From: Verrucomicrobiota bacterium
Lineage (GTDB): Bacteria; Verrucomicrobiota; Verrucomicrobiia; Verrucomicrobiales; Verrucomicrobiaceae
Assembly: GCA_021413535.1 (NCBI GenBank)
Contig: JAIOQF010000336.1
Span: 1 to 21,076, forward strand
Reading direction: 5' to 3'
Length of the DNA stretch: 21,076 nucleotides
Shown here: one piece after another, positions 1 through 6,742 of the stretch
Layout of the letters: each line of letters starts with the position of its first letter
How positions within the stretch are numbered: position 1 is the first letter of the stretch
Notes under the pieces: generated by a model
Databases searched by the model: none
Told to the model about the DNA's origin: nothing
Seen by the model: only the letters and a program-made list of their open reading frames with translations
Translations under genes and position numbers: made by a program

Positions 1-513
1 TGGAACATCCGCTTGGGGCAACACGCGGCCGAAAGCGAACACAGAATCGCCCTTTGGTGGACGGGGCTCGATGGCCATCGCCACCTCCGTAGTATCGAGC
101 ACGTAAAGCGGCAGCACCGGAACTCGCAACTGCATGAGAAATTCGAGCCGGGCACCAGACACCGTGGTCAGGGCGGCCTTCTGTGCGAGAGCCATTGGGG
201 GCACATAGATCACGACGCTGGCCTTCTTCACTGCATCTTGAATTACCTTGCGCAGGCTGTCGATGTTGGAGTTCGCCGGGGTAAACTCCTGCACATGAAC
301 TTGGTCCTGGCCAAGGTGCGCTTTTAATTCAGGCGAGTAGGCCGCATCTTTCGCCAATAGATAGACCAGAGGCCGGCCATCAAGAATTCGTTCGAGTTGG
401 AGCAGATCGAGATAGCCCAGATGGCTGGGAATAATCATCACTCCACTGGGAGGCACATTCTGCTGATCGAGAATGGTGATGTTCCTGAGTTTTTGGGGGG
501 CGGCGTGAGACAT
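1..513 (-). CDS. PlsC-like acyltransferase domain protein, N-terminal part (runs off the left edge)
   Basis: This is an open frame of 171 codons read from an ATG at 513 down to base 1 with no stop; an in-frame TAG at 535-537 makes this ATG the first possible one. Residues 24-45 match acyltransferase block I of the PlsC/Aas family: a hydrophobic strand, then His31 and Asp36 in the HX4D arrangement (PSHLGYLD). The downstream order (a strand plus YVPP, then SGARLEF, then VPVLPLYV) aligns with the acyltransferase half of Aas. Such proteins acylate lysophospholipids at the membrane and are often fused to an AMP-binding domain, which would lie outside the window. Oddly, the usual FPEG(T/S)R motif reads VPPMAL here, so activity is uncertain. 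It follows mtnA in the same direction after 70 bases. The family call is fairly good; the exact substrate is unknown. Confidence 0.68.
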   Translation of the reverse strand, partial: MSHAAPQKLRNITILDQQNVPPSGVMIIPSHLGYLDLLQLERILDGRPLVYLLAKDAAYSPELKAHLGQDQVHVQEFTPANSNIDSLRKVIQDAVKKASVVIYVPPMALAQKAALTTVSGARLEFLMQLRVPVLPLYVLDTTEVAMAIEPRPPKGDSVFAFGRVLPQADVP

Positions 514-531
514 TGCAGGGGACGACCGCCC

Positions 532-559
532 ATGCTAGCAAGGATTCCGCCGATGACAA
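532..559 (-). promoter_or_regulatory. possible promoter for the acyltransferase gene
   Basis: On the minus strand TTGTCA (554-559) and TAGCAT (532-537) are separated by 16 bases and lie 18 bases before the ATG at 513. Both boxes are moderate matches to the sigma-70 consensus; transcription could instead continue from mtnA. Confidence 0.25.
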
Positions 560-583
560 AGCGGGACTTCGCACAAATTGCGC

Positions 584-1690
584 TCAATTTCCGGGAAAGA
601 GCGCCTGCAGCGCCGCTTCATCCGCTGCGCAGACTCCCCGCTCCGTGATCAGTCCGGTCACGAGCCGCGCCGGGGTAACATCGAACGCATAATTCGCTGC
701 GGAACTGGTATCAGGAAATAGTCGCACGGCGCTCAACTTGCCGTCTGTGTTTTTTCCTTCGATCATGCTCACCTCATCTCCGCCACGCTGCTCGATGGGA
801 ATCTCCGCCACTCCATCGCTCATCTTCCAATCGAAGGTGCTGGACGGCAGCGCGACATAGAACGGCACGCCGTTGTCTTTCGCGGCGAGCGCCTTGAGAT
901 AGGTGCCAATTTTATTGGCCACGTCGCCTCGGCGTGTCACACGGTCGGCACCCGTGATCACCATGTCCACCAAACCATGCTGCATGAGATGCCCGCCGGT
1001 GTTGTCCGCGATCACCGTATGCGGCACTCCCTGCTGGGCGAGTTCCCAGGCCGTGAGTCGCGCACCTTGATTGCGCGGTCGGGTTTCGTCCACCCAGACA
1101 TGAATCGGTATGCCCGCCTCATGCGCCGCATAAATCGGTGCCGTGGCGCTGCCAATATCCACAAATGCCAGCCAGCCGGCATTGCAATGCGTCAGCACAT
1201 TCACAGGTGCGCCATTTTTTCGTGCGACGATTTCTTTGATTAATTTCAAACCATGTCCGCCGATGGCATCGCAGGCCTCGATGTCCTCTTCGGCGATGGC
1301 TTCCGCAGTCGCTCGCGTGAGACCGAGCGCTTGTTCCGGCGACTTCGCGCGGCGCAGCACGTCTAACTGTCGATGGACCGCCTGCGCGAGATTGACGGCT
1401 GTCGGCCGAGTCTCCAAAAGCTTCCGCGCGCCCAGCTTGATGCCGATGAGATAGTCGGGATCACGCATGGCCTCGATCGCTGCCAGCCACATGCCGTAGC
1501 CTGCTGTGGCACCAATGCAGCCCGCGCCGCGCACCCACATGTCCTTGATGGCCATTGCCACTTCATCGACGCTCCGCAGTTCCGCGATCTCAAAACTCCA
1601 CGGCAGCTTTCGCTGATCGATGATCTCCACAATATGCGGCTCGTCCGGTTTAAGACGGACGGTCACGTGGGGAATGCCGTTGACGAGCAT
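584..1690 (-). CDS. mtnA: S-methyl-5-thioribose-1-phosphate isomerase
   Basis: This cytoplasmic enzyme of methionine salvage converts methylthioribose 1-phosphate to methylthioribulose 1-phosphate. It is a full-length 368-residue member of the eIF-2B alpha/beta/delta-related family. Visible motifs are RGAGCIGATAGYG (residues 54-66), VLTHCNAG with the catalytic-type Cys169, VDETRPRNQGARLTAWEL (200-217), and ITGADRV with the catalytic-type Asp249, followed by GDVANKIGTY and the PFYVALPSSTFD segment. The ATG at 1690 fits the family start; no Shine-Dalgarno sequence precedes it. Directly upstream is an array of 7-base units shared in inverted form with the divergent permease gene. No other methionine-salvage gene is in the window. 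Product identity is firm. Confidence 0.95.
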   Translation of the reverse strand: MLVNGIPHVTVRLKPDEPHIVEIIDQRKLPWSFEIAELRSVDEVAMAIKDMWVRGAGCIGATAGYGMWLAAIEAMRDPDYLIGIKLGARKLLETRPTAVNLAQAVHRQLDVLRRAKSPEQALGLTRATAEAIAEEDIEACDAIGGHGLKLIKEIVARKNGAPVNVLTHCNAGWLAFVDIGSATAPIYAAHEAGIPIHVWVDETRPRNQGARLTAWELAQQGVPHTVIADNTGGHLMQHGLVDMVITGADRVTRRGDVANKIGTYLKALAAKDNGVPFYVALPSSTFDWKMSDGVAEIPIEQRGGDEVSMIEGKNTDGKLSAVRLFPDTSSAANYAFDVTPARLVTGLITERGVCAADEAALQALFPGN

Positions 1691-1699
1691 GATGTAGGT

Positions 1700-1789
1700 C
1701 GTTTTCCGTTTTCAGTTCTCCGTTTCCGTGCTGAATTGAAACTTCACGTCCAGCAAATGCGATAATCGGAAAACGGTAAACGGCAAACG
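1700..1789. repeat. inverted pair of heptamer arrays between mtnA and the permease gene
   Basis: Bases 1701-1728 are four degenerate 7-base units (GTTTTCC, GTTTTCA, GTTCTCC, GTTTCCG). Bases 1768-1788 are three units of the form GGNAAAC (N = A, T, C). The arrays are inverted: 19 of 23 positions of 1700-1722 are complementary to 1767-1789. Each gene therefore has GGAAAAC-like units on its own coding strand just before its start; on the permease side only GA separates the last unit from the ATG. Confidence 0.8.
1736..1766 (+). promoter_or_regulatory. candidate promoter of the AEC-family permease gene
   Basis: TTGAAA (1736-1741) and GATAAT (1761-1766) each match five of six consensus bases, but the 19-base spacer is long. 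The start of transcription would fall inside the GGNAAAC array, which would then form the 5' untranslated region. Confidence 0.35.
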
Positions 1790-1790
1790 A

Positions 1791-2726
1791 ATGAATTATT
1801 CCGACATCCTCGCCGCCACCTTGCCGGTGTATCTCATGATGCTCATCGGTGCATTGGCGCGCTGGATGCGCTGGCTGCCGCGCGAGGCGGATGCGGGCAT
1901 CATGAACGTATCCATCCGGGTGTTGTTTCCCTGTCTCGCCTTTGAACGCATCGTCGGCAACGAAGCACTGAAGGATGGCGGACAGACATTGCTCGCGGCG
2001 CTGGTGGGATTCGGACTGGTGGCGACTTCGATGCTCGTGTGCTATGCGATGGCGCCGCTGATCGGGCTCAAGCGCGGTGAAGGCGCGCGCACTTTTGGCT
2101 TATGCGTCGGTTTACAAAACTACGGTTACATGGCCATTCCAGTGATCGAAGCCCTGTTTGGGAAACAATTGATCGGCGTGCTCTTCACCTACACCCTGGG
2201 CGTGGAAATCGCTATGTGGACCGTGGGCGTCGGGCTCCTGACGGGACTTTCAAAAGCGCCGTGGCGTCATGCGATCAATGCTCCCGTGATCGCCATCCTC
2301 GCCTCGCTCGCCCTGCATTATGCGGGCGCCGGGCCGCATGTGCCGGAGACTCTGCACAAGCTCGCCGGCCAGCTCGGCGCCTGTGCGATTCCGCTCAGCG
2401 TGCTGCTCATCGGTGCCAGTATTTTTGATCTGATCGGCACCGAACGAATCCGCTGGGCCGTTGCGCTGGCCAGTCCGGTTCTGCGTCTGGCGGTGCTGCC
2501 CATGGGATTCCTTCTCGCGGGATACTGGCTGCCCATGAGCCCAGGTTTGAAAAAAATCATGTGCGTGCAGGCCGCGATGCCGTCCGCTGTCTTCACCATC
2601 GTCCTCGCGCGGCAATTTGGCGGGCATGCTGCCACTGCTGTGCTGGTGGTTGTATCCACCACCCTCGTAAGCCTGTTTACCGCACCATGGATGATCGGAT
2701 TTGCCATGCGGTTTCTTGGATTGTGA
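1791..2726 (+). CDS. AEC-family (auxin efflux carrier type) inner-membrane transporter
   Basis: This 311-residue, very hydrophobic protein has about ten predicted membrane segments, the usual size and shape of the AEC family (membrane transport protein, PF03547 type). Its first half carries LPVYLMMLIGALARW, then IMNVSIRVLFPCLAF, and the conserved re-entrant segment QNYGYMAIPVI (about residues 109-119). The second half repeats the fold and ends with AAMPSAVFTIVLARQFGG and VVVSTTLVSLFTAPW. Bacterial relatives export or import small organic acids such as malate, but the substrate cannot be read from the sequence. The ATG at 1791 has no Shine-Dalgarno sequence and abuts the heptamer array. It diverges from mtnA and precedes pheA by 53 bases, so it may be co-transcribed with pheA. 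The family is sure, the substrate unknown. Confidence 0.88.
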   Translation: MNYSDILAATLPVYLMMLIGALARWMRWLPREADAGIMNVSIRVLFPCLAFERIVGNEALKDGGQTLLAALVGFGLVATSMLVCYAMAPLIGLKRGEGARTFGLCVGLQNYGYMAIPVIEALFGKQLIGVLFTYTLGVEIAMWTVGVGLLTGLSKAPWRHAINAPVIAILASLALHYAGAGPHVPETLHKLAGQLGACAIPLSVLLIGASIFDLIGTERIRWAVALASPVLRLAVLPMGFLLAGYWLPMSPGLKKIMCVQAAMPSAVFTIVLARQFGGHAATAVLVVVSTTLVSLFTAPWMIGFAMRFLGL

Positions 2727-2779
2727 GAAGAAGGCGCGGCCGATCATAAACAATCTGGATTGCATCGCGATTTTCGTCT

Positions 2780-3619
2780 ATGGAAGACGCCATGCCCAAA
2801 CGCATCGCCTGTCTTGGCCCTGAGGGAAGCTTCTCACATCTCGTCGCGACCCAGTTCGCGCCAGATGGCGGACTGCATACGCTTGCCAGCGTGGAAGAAG
2901 TCTTCGAGTGGCTGTCAGATAAACCTGATGCGCACGGCATCGTGCCCATCGAGAACTCATCCGGCGGCATCATCGTGGCCACGGTGGATCGACTGATGCA
3001 GCCCGCGTGCAAACTGAAGATTCAGGAAGAACTCACCCTCGATGTGAAGCTCGCGCTGGTGGGACACCGCGACCGCGAGATCGAAGTGATCTACTCGCAC
3101 TTCATGCCCTTTTTTCATTGTGACGAATGGTTAAAACGCAATCATCCCGGTGCCCGCCGCGTATCCGTGGCCAGCACCTCACAAGCGGCCGCGCGCACTG
3201 CAGATGAACTCAACGCCGCAGCCATCGGCAGTCGTGGAAACGCGGAACGCCACGGGCTCGACATCCTGCAATTTCCCATCGAGGAAGGCATCGCGAACGT
3301 CACCCAGTTCTTCCTCATCGGTCACGCGGAAAACGCGCCGTCGCCACGCAACAACCGCACCGCGCTGGCCGTGGAACTGCCGGACAAGCCCGGCATTCTC
3401 TGCGCCTTCCTCACACCGTTTTCAAATGCAGGCGTCAGCTTGAAACGCATTGAGTCGCGCCCCGTGCGCGGACAGCCGAACACTTATCGCTTTTACATCG
3501 AGATCGAAGGCTCGGAGGCTCTGCCGGTGGTCGCGGGGGCGATGAATCTAGCGCGCGCCATTGCCTCGGATGTTCGCATCGTGGGCAGCTATCCGACCGG
3601 CCGCCGCTTTGAATCTTGA
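2780..3619 (+). CDS. pheA: prephenate dehydratase with ACT domain
   Basis: This enzyme decarboxylates and dehydrates prephenate to phenylpyruvate in phenylalanine synthesis and is normally feedback-inhibited through its ACT domain. The 279 residues cover a catalytic domain (about 7-182) with LGPEGSFSH, VPIENSSGG, and STSQAAA, plus a C-terminal ACT domain (about 194-274) with the ESRP motif at 225-228. There is no chorismate mutase domain, so this is the monofunctional type. Oddly, the conserved TRF motif near the end of the catalytic domain reads TQF (175-177): the catalytic-type Thr is kept and the Arg replaced by Gln. A second ATG at 2792 is an equally good start and matches the family's usual N-terminus better. 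The last codons and stop form one arm of a perfect 10-base stem. Confidence 0.93.
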   Translation: MEDAMPKRIACLGPEGSFSHLVATQFAPDGGLHTLASVEEVFEWLSDKPDAHGIVPIENSSGGIIVATVDRLMQPACKLKIQEELTLDVKLALVGHRDREIEVIYSHFMPFFHCDEWLKRNHPGARRVSVASTSQAAARTADELNAAAIGSRGNAERHGLDILQFPIEEGIANVTQFFLIGHAENAPSPRNNRTALAVELPDKPGILCAFLTPFSNAGVSLKRIESRPVRGQPNTYRFYIEIEGSEALPVVAGAMNLARAIASDVRIVGSYPTGRRFES

Positions 3620-3639
3620 TCAACGCATTGATTCAAAGC
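3606..3639 (+). terminator. 10-base perfect stem overlapping the pheA stop codon
   Basis: GCTTTGAATC (3606-3615) is exactly complementary to GATTCAAAGC (3630-3639), with a 14-base loop containing the stop codon and the small palindrome TTGATCAA. No T run follows, so it is either a rho-assisted or processed 3' end rather than a textbook intrinsic terminator. Confidence 0.45.
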
Positions 3640-3715
3640 AGCCAACAATGAACTTTGCATTCCCCGGCTTCCTTGCTTCTTTGCCATCTGAATTTCATCG
3701 TCACTGACCATCCTC

Positions 3716-4204
3716 ATGCCACGCCCCCTTCCCCTTCTTCTCTTATGCCTGTCAGTTTTTCTCGCGTCCTGCGCAGACCCCATGGTGCAGCAGCGCATCG
3801 ATGAGCGGCGCATCTCCATTCAGAACGAACCGCGCGGCGACTACTACATCGGACGCCGGTTCTACATCGAGCGCACCCAGTTCTGGGGATATATCCGCCG
3901 GCCCGGCCAATCGTGGGATGACTCGAAACTCGTGATTTTCAACGAGAACAGAAAAAATGCCCCGGATCGCCTGCCGGAAATGCCCACGGGTGACGGCATG
4001 GCCCACGGTTTTGATAATAACCGCGAATACAAAATTTCCGGTTACTACACCGGACGCAAAGTCTACGACCCCAACAGCGACCTGTTTCTTCCAGAATTCA
4101 TGCTGACGAATTGGGAGGTGCGCAATGAATCACCCGGCTGGCTCTTCCATCCAAAAGAAAAAATCGACGGACAGCATCTGCTGCGTTTCGAGAAGGCGAA
4201 CTAA
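3716..4204 (+). CDS. small predicted lipoprotein of unknown function
   Basis: The 162-residue product begins with a short basic start, a leucine-rich core and a lipobox LASC with Cys19, so it should be lipid-anchored after signal peptidase II cleavage. The mature part is polar and rich in Tyr, Arg and Asn, with segments such as YYIGRRFYIERTQFWGYIRRPGQS and SDLFLPEFMLTNWEV; I do not recognise a named domain. It is preceded by a 96-base spacer after pheA with no Shine-Dalgarno sequence. Its stop is four bases from the stop of convergent ribE. The codon pattern and signal peptide make it a real gene; its role cannot be told from its neighbours. Confidence 0.8.
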   Translation: MPRPLPLLLLCLSVFLASCADPMVQQRIDERRISIQNEPRGDYYIGRRFYIERTQFWGYIRRPGQSWDDSKLVIFNENRKNAPDRLPEMPTGDGMAHGFDNNREYKISGYYTGRKVYDPNSDLFLPEFMLTNWEVRNESPGWLFHPKEKIDGQHLLRFEKAN

Positions 4205-4208
4205 ACAC

Positions 4209-4805
4209 TTAACGCGCCGCCACCAGGCGCTCAATGTGCTTGGCCAGCATGTCGAACTCGATATTGACCGCGTCGCCTGATTTTAACACGCGAAGATTCG
4301 TCACCGCAAATGTGTGCGGCGTGATCCAGAAAGTCATGTGATCAGCGCCCAGCTCCGCAATGGTCAGACTCATGCCGTCGATGCAGACCGAACCCTTGGG
4401 GGCCACAAGCCGCGCCCACTCGCGGGGCAGCGTGACAACAAAGCGATGATCCATGCCAGATTGCTCCAAGGCCATGATCTTCGCTGTAGCATCCACATGA
4501 CCTTGCACGAAATGCCCGCTGAGCCGGTCACCCACGCGCAGCGCGCGCTCGAGGTTCACGATGCCGCCCTCCTTCAATTGCCCGAGACTGGTGACGCGCA
4601 AAGTCTCGCTCAGTAGATCGAAAGTAGCCGTCCCAATGGCACCATCGAATTCTGTCACCGTGAGGCAGCAGCCATTCACGGCCACACTTTCGCCCAGTGA
4701 AAGCTCTGTCGCCATCGCGCTCACCTGCAACACGAATCGCGCCCCACCCTCGCGAAACGCGATGCTTTGCACGATGCCTGTGGTCTCGACAATTCCGGTG
4801 AACAT
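4209..4805 (-). CDS. ribE: riboflavin synthase, alpha subunit type
   Basis: The enzyme dismutates two 6,7-dimethyl-8-ribityllumazine molecules to riboflavin and is a trimer of two-barrel subunits. The 198 residues show both barrels: MFTGIVE at the start, SVAVNGCCLTV, NLERAL and GHFVQGHVD in the first half, then KGSVCIDGMSLTI, WITPHTFAVTNL and the closing DMLAKHIERL in the second. Length is typical. It starts 55 bases from divergent trxB. Upstream on the minus strand TTGACG is followed 17 bases later by TTTGTT, a weak promoter that would leave almost no leader. No other riboflavin gene is in the window, so it appears dispersed from the lumazine synthase and RibA/RibD genes. Some databases call this gene ribC. 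Confidence 0.94.
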   Translation of the reverse strand: MFTGIVETTGIVQSIAFREGGARFVLQVSAMATELSLGESVAVNGCCLTVTEFDGAIGTATFDLLSETLRVTSLGQLKEGGIVNLERALRVGDRLSGHFVQGHVDATAKIMALEQSGMDHRFVVTLPREWARLVAPKGSVCIDGMSLTIAELGADHMTFWITPHTFAVTNLRVLKSGDAVNIEFDMLAKHIERLVAAR

Positions 4806-4860
4806 TCAGACAACAAACATTCCGTTGCCAATTCCGTCAAACGTATCCAATTACCCGCCC

Positions 4861-5781
4861 ATGGAAAACGTCATCATCATCGGCACCGGCTGCGCCGGCT
4901 ACACTGCGGCTATTTACACGGCACGCGCCAATCTGAATCCCCTCCTCCTGTCCGGCACCCAGCCTGGCGGCCAGCTCACCACCACCACCGAAGTAGAGAA
5001 TTTTCCCGGCTTCCCCGAAGGCATCCAAGGCCCAGACCTCATGATGAAGATGCAAGCGCAGGCAGAAAAATTCGGTGCGCGCATCGACTACGCGAAAGTT
5101 GAAGTGCTCGCGAAAACCGCAGCCGGCCATTTTGAAATCGCGCTCGAAGGCGGCCGCACTCTGCAAAGCAAAACCATCATTGTGGCCACCGGCGCTTCAC
5201 CTCGTCACCTCGGTTTGCCAGGTGAACAAAAGCTCATCGGCCACGGCCTCACCAGTTGCGCCACTTGCGACGGCGCGTTCTATCGCAACGTCCCGGTCTG
5301 CGTCATCGGAGGCGGCGACAGCGCCTGCGAGGAAGCGATGTTCCTCACTCGCTTCGCCAGCGTGGTCTATTTGATCCACCGCCGGGAAGAACTGCGCGCC
5401 TCAAAAATCATGGCCGACCGCACCCTGGCCAATCCCAAGATCAAACCCATCTGGAACAGCACCGTTTCTGAATATCTCACCGACGACAAAGGCGAGGTGC
5501 GTGCGGTGACACTGAAAAATCTTGTGACAGGCGCGGAGAACGAGCTGGAGTTGAAATGCGTCTTCGTCGCCATCGGCCATGTGCCCAACACCCAGTTCCT
5601 CAACGGCCTAGTCACGCTGGATGAGAATGGTTACATCGTGCAGACCAAGGGCACGCACACCAACGTCGAGGGACTTTTCGCCGCCGGCGACGTCGCGGAT
5701 CACGTCTATCGCCAAGCCATCACCGCCGCCGGCCAAGGTTGCGCCGCCGCGCTGGAGGCCGAGCGGTATCTGGCGCATTGA
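4861..5781 (+). CDS. trxB: thioredoxin-disulfide reductase
   Basis: This FAD enzyme passes electrons from NADPH to thioredoxin. The 306 residues contain the FAD-binding start VIIIGTGCAGYTAA, the GGQLTTTTEVENFPGF segment, the redox pair Cys133-Ala-Thr-Cys136 in SCATCDG, the NADPH-binding GGGDSA (150-155), the phosphate-binding HRREELRA (173-180), and the closing GLFAAGDVAD motif. The frame is open 300 bases further upstream, but that part lies antisense to ribE; the ATG at 4861 gives the standard N-terminus. The residue after GTG in the FAD loop is Cys11 where Pro is usual. The stop is followed after four bases by the nested palindrome shared with the convergent pseudouridine synthase gene. 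Confidence 0.95.
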   Translation: MENVIIIGTGCAGYTAAIYTARANLNPLLLSGTQPGGQLTTTTEVENFPGFPEGIQGPDLMMKMQAQAEKFGARIDYAKVEVLAKTAAGHFEIALEGGRTLQSKTIIVATGASPRHLGLPGEQKLIGHGLTSCATCDGAFYRNVPVCVIGGGDSACEEAMFLTRFASVVYLIHRREELRASKIMADRTLANPKIKPIWNSTVSEYLTDDKGEVRAVTLKNLVTGAENELELKCVFVAIGHVPNTQFLNGLVTLDENGYIVQTKGTHTNVEGLFAAGDVADHVYRQAITAAGQGCAAALEAERYLAH

Positions 5782-5785
5782 AACT

Positions 5786-5862
5786 AGTGGTCCGCACAGT
5801 CCCTGTGCGGCAGGCAGGTTCCCCGACAATGAAAGCCGCACAGAGGACTGTGCGGGCCACTT
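5786..5862. repeat. nested palindromic element (BIME/REP-like) filling the trxB-rsuA gap
   Basis: The outer inverted arms are 5786-5811 and 5835-5861, identical except for one inserted base and one substitution, with a 23-base centre. Each arm is itself a hairpin: CCGCACAG and CTGTGCGG pair over 8 bases around a 3-base (left) or 4-base (right) loop. The element can thus form one long cruciform or two small hairpins. It occupies almost the entire space between two convergent stop codons and may act as a two-way transcription stop. Confidence 0.85.
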
Positions 5863-6539
5863 CATGTGAGCATTTGCCATTCACCCGGCTTCAAATCCCC
5901 GAGTTCATACTCTCCGAATTTCGCGCGATGCAGCTTCTCTACATGCATGCCCTGGCTGGCGAACATCCTTCGCACCTGGTGATAACGCCCCTCGGTGATC
6001 GTGAGCCTGGCGTGCAAATCATCGATGATTTCCAGCTTCGCGGGCAGGCAGGGATTGTCTTCGCCGCGCAGCCGGATGGTGCCGCTCGCAAAGATTTCGA
6101 TCATTTCGGGTGAGAGCGGTTTGTCCACTTCCGCTTCATAAACTTTTTCGATGTCCGATTTCGGCGATGTCCATTTCTGCACTAATTCGCCGCGATCCGT
6201 GATGAGCAGCAAGCCGCTGGTGTCCTTGTCGAGTCGGCCAATGCTGGTGACGGGCGGGTTGCGCCGCGACCAGCGAGCGGGCAGCAGTTCATAAATCGTC
6301 GGTCCTTCGCCATCGGCATGGGTGCAGACATAACCAATTGGTTTGTGCAACATCGCGAGCAGCCCGTCTGGAGCCTCAAGTGCCATGCCATCGACCAGGA
6401 CATCGTGCGCGTTTGCTTTTGCGTCGTGTTTTTTTGCCACGACTCCCGCGACGGTAACTTTCCCCTCATCAATCAAAGCCCGCACCTCACGTCTCGACCC
6501 GTAGCCGAGGGAGGCGAGAAGCTGATCGAGGCGGGGCAT
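5862..6539 (-). CDS. rsuA: 16S rRNA pseudouridine synthase, RsuA family
   Basis: The enzyme isomerises a uridine of rRNA to pseudouridine; RsuA members act on position 516 of 16S rRNA. The 225 residues hold an N-terminal S4 RNA-binding domain (about 1-50: MPRLDQLLASLGYGSRREVR) followed by a catalytic domain with LHKPIGYVCT, the signature SIGRLDKDTSG with catalytic-type Asp104, and the terminal EGRYHQVRRMFASQGMHVEKLHR. These features match RsuA better than RluB or RluE, though the exact target is inferred from family. It diverges from rpsB, so two translation-related genes share a 200-base control region. Its stop codon touches the nested palindrome. Confidence 0.88.
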   Translation of the reverse strand: MPRLDQLLASLGYGSRREVRALIDEGKVTVAGVVAKKHDAKANAHDVLVDGMALEAPDGLLAMLHKPIGYVCTHADGEGPTIYELLPARWSRRNPPVTSIGRLDKDTSGLLLITDRGELVQKWTSPKSDIEKVYEAEVDKPLSPEMIEIFASGTIRLRGEDNPCLPAKLEIIDDLHARLTITEGRYHQVRRMFASQGMHVEKLHRAKFGEYELGDLKPGEWQMLT

Positions 6540-6580
6540 CAGGCAGAATGAACGGACTCACTGGGTTTGGCAAAAAATAC

Positions 6581-6608
6581 TTGCTGCCCGACCACGGCTC
6601 GGTATTCT
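6581..6608 (+). promoter_or_regulatory. promoter of rpsB-tsf
   Basis: TTGCTG (6581-6586) and TATTCT (6603-6608) are spaced by 16 bases and preceded by an A run (6571-6577) resembling an UP element. Transcription would begin near 6615, giving a leader of roughly 128 bases before the rpsB start. Confidence 0.5.
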
Positions 6609-6614
6609 CTGCGC

Positions 6615-6742
6615 TCCCTTGTCCAAGTGGACACGGGATTCATTCCAAACAACCTCAAACCGCTGAAGCGGCCGGATCAATCTCCTTGATTGAGCGGACT
6701 CCCCGATCGGAGTCTGTGCGGCAGCCAGGCAAAGCAAAATAC
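6615..6742 (+). promoter_or_regulatory. structured leader of rpsB
   Basis: Four consecutive hairpins can be drawn: 6616-6637 (TGTCC/GGACA around AAGT, with outer CCC/GGG), 6660-6671 (CCGC/GCGG), 6672-6697 (TCAATC/GATTGA with flanking CCG/CGG), and 6697-6714 (GACTCC/GGAGTC). In other bacteria ribosomal protein S2 represses its own operon through the rpsB leader; a similar role here is inference. Bases 6711-6729 resemble one half of the element at 5786-5862. Confidence 0.45.
6711..6729 (+). repeat. decayed half copy of the nested palindromic element
   Basis: This 19-base stretch matches 5798-5818 at 18 positions after removal of two bases, and ends 13 bases before the rpsB start codon. The rest of the element is not recognisable here, so it is either a remnant or a chance match. 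Confidence 0.4.

Noticed and set aside
13..327. 104-codon plus-strand frame at the left edge
   Set aside because: It is antisense to the acyltransferase frame, which has the recognisable HX4D motif; the plus-strand translation has no family features.
2727..2779. small hairpin ATTGC-ATC-GCGAT followed by TTTT as a terminator before pheA
   Set aside because: Only five pairs including a wobble; too weak to call.
4561..4860. 100-residue N-terminal extension of trxB
   Set aside because: Antisense to ribE and without similarity to reductases; the ATG at 4861 gives the standard start.
6548..6742. 65-residue N-terminal extension of rpsB
   Set aside because: It covers the promoter and leader hairpins and does not resemble S2.
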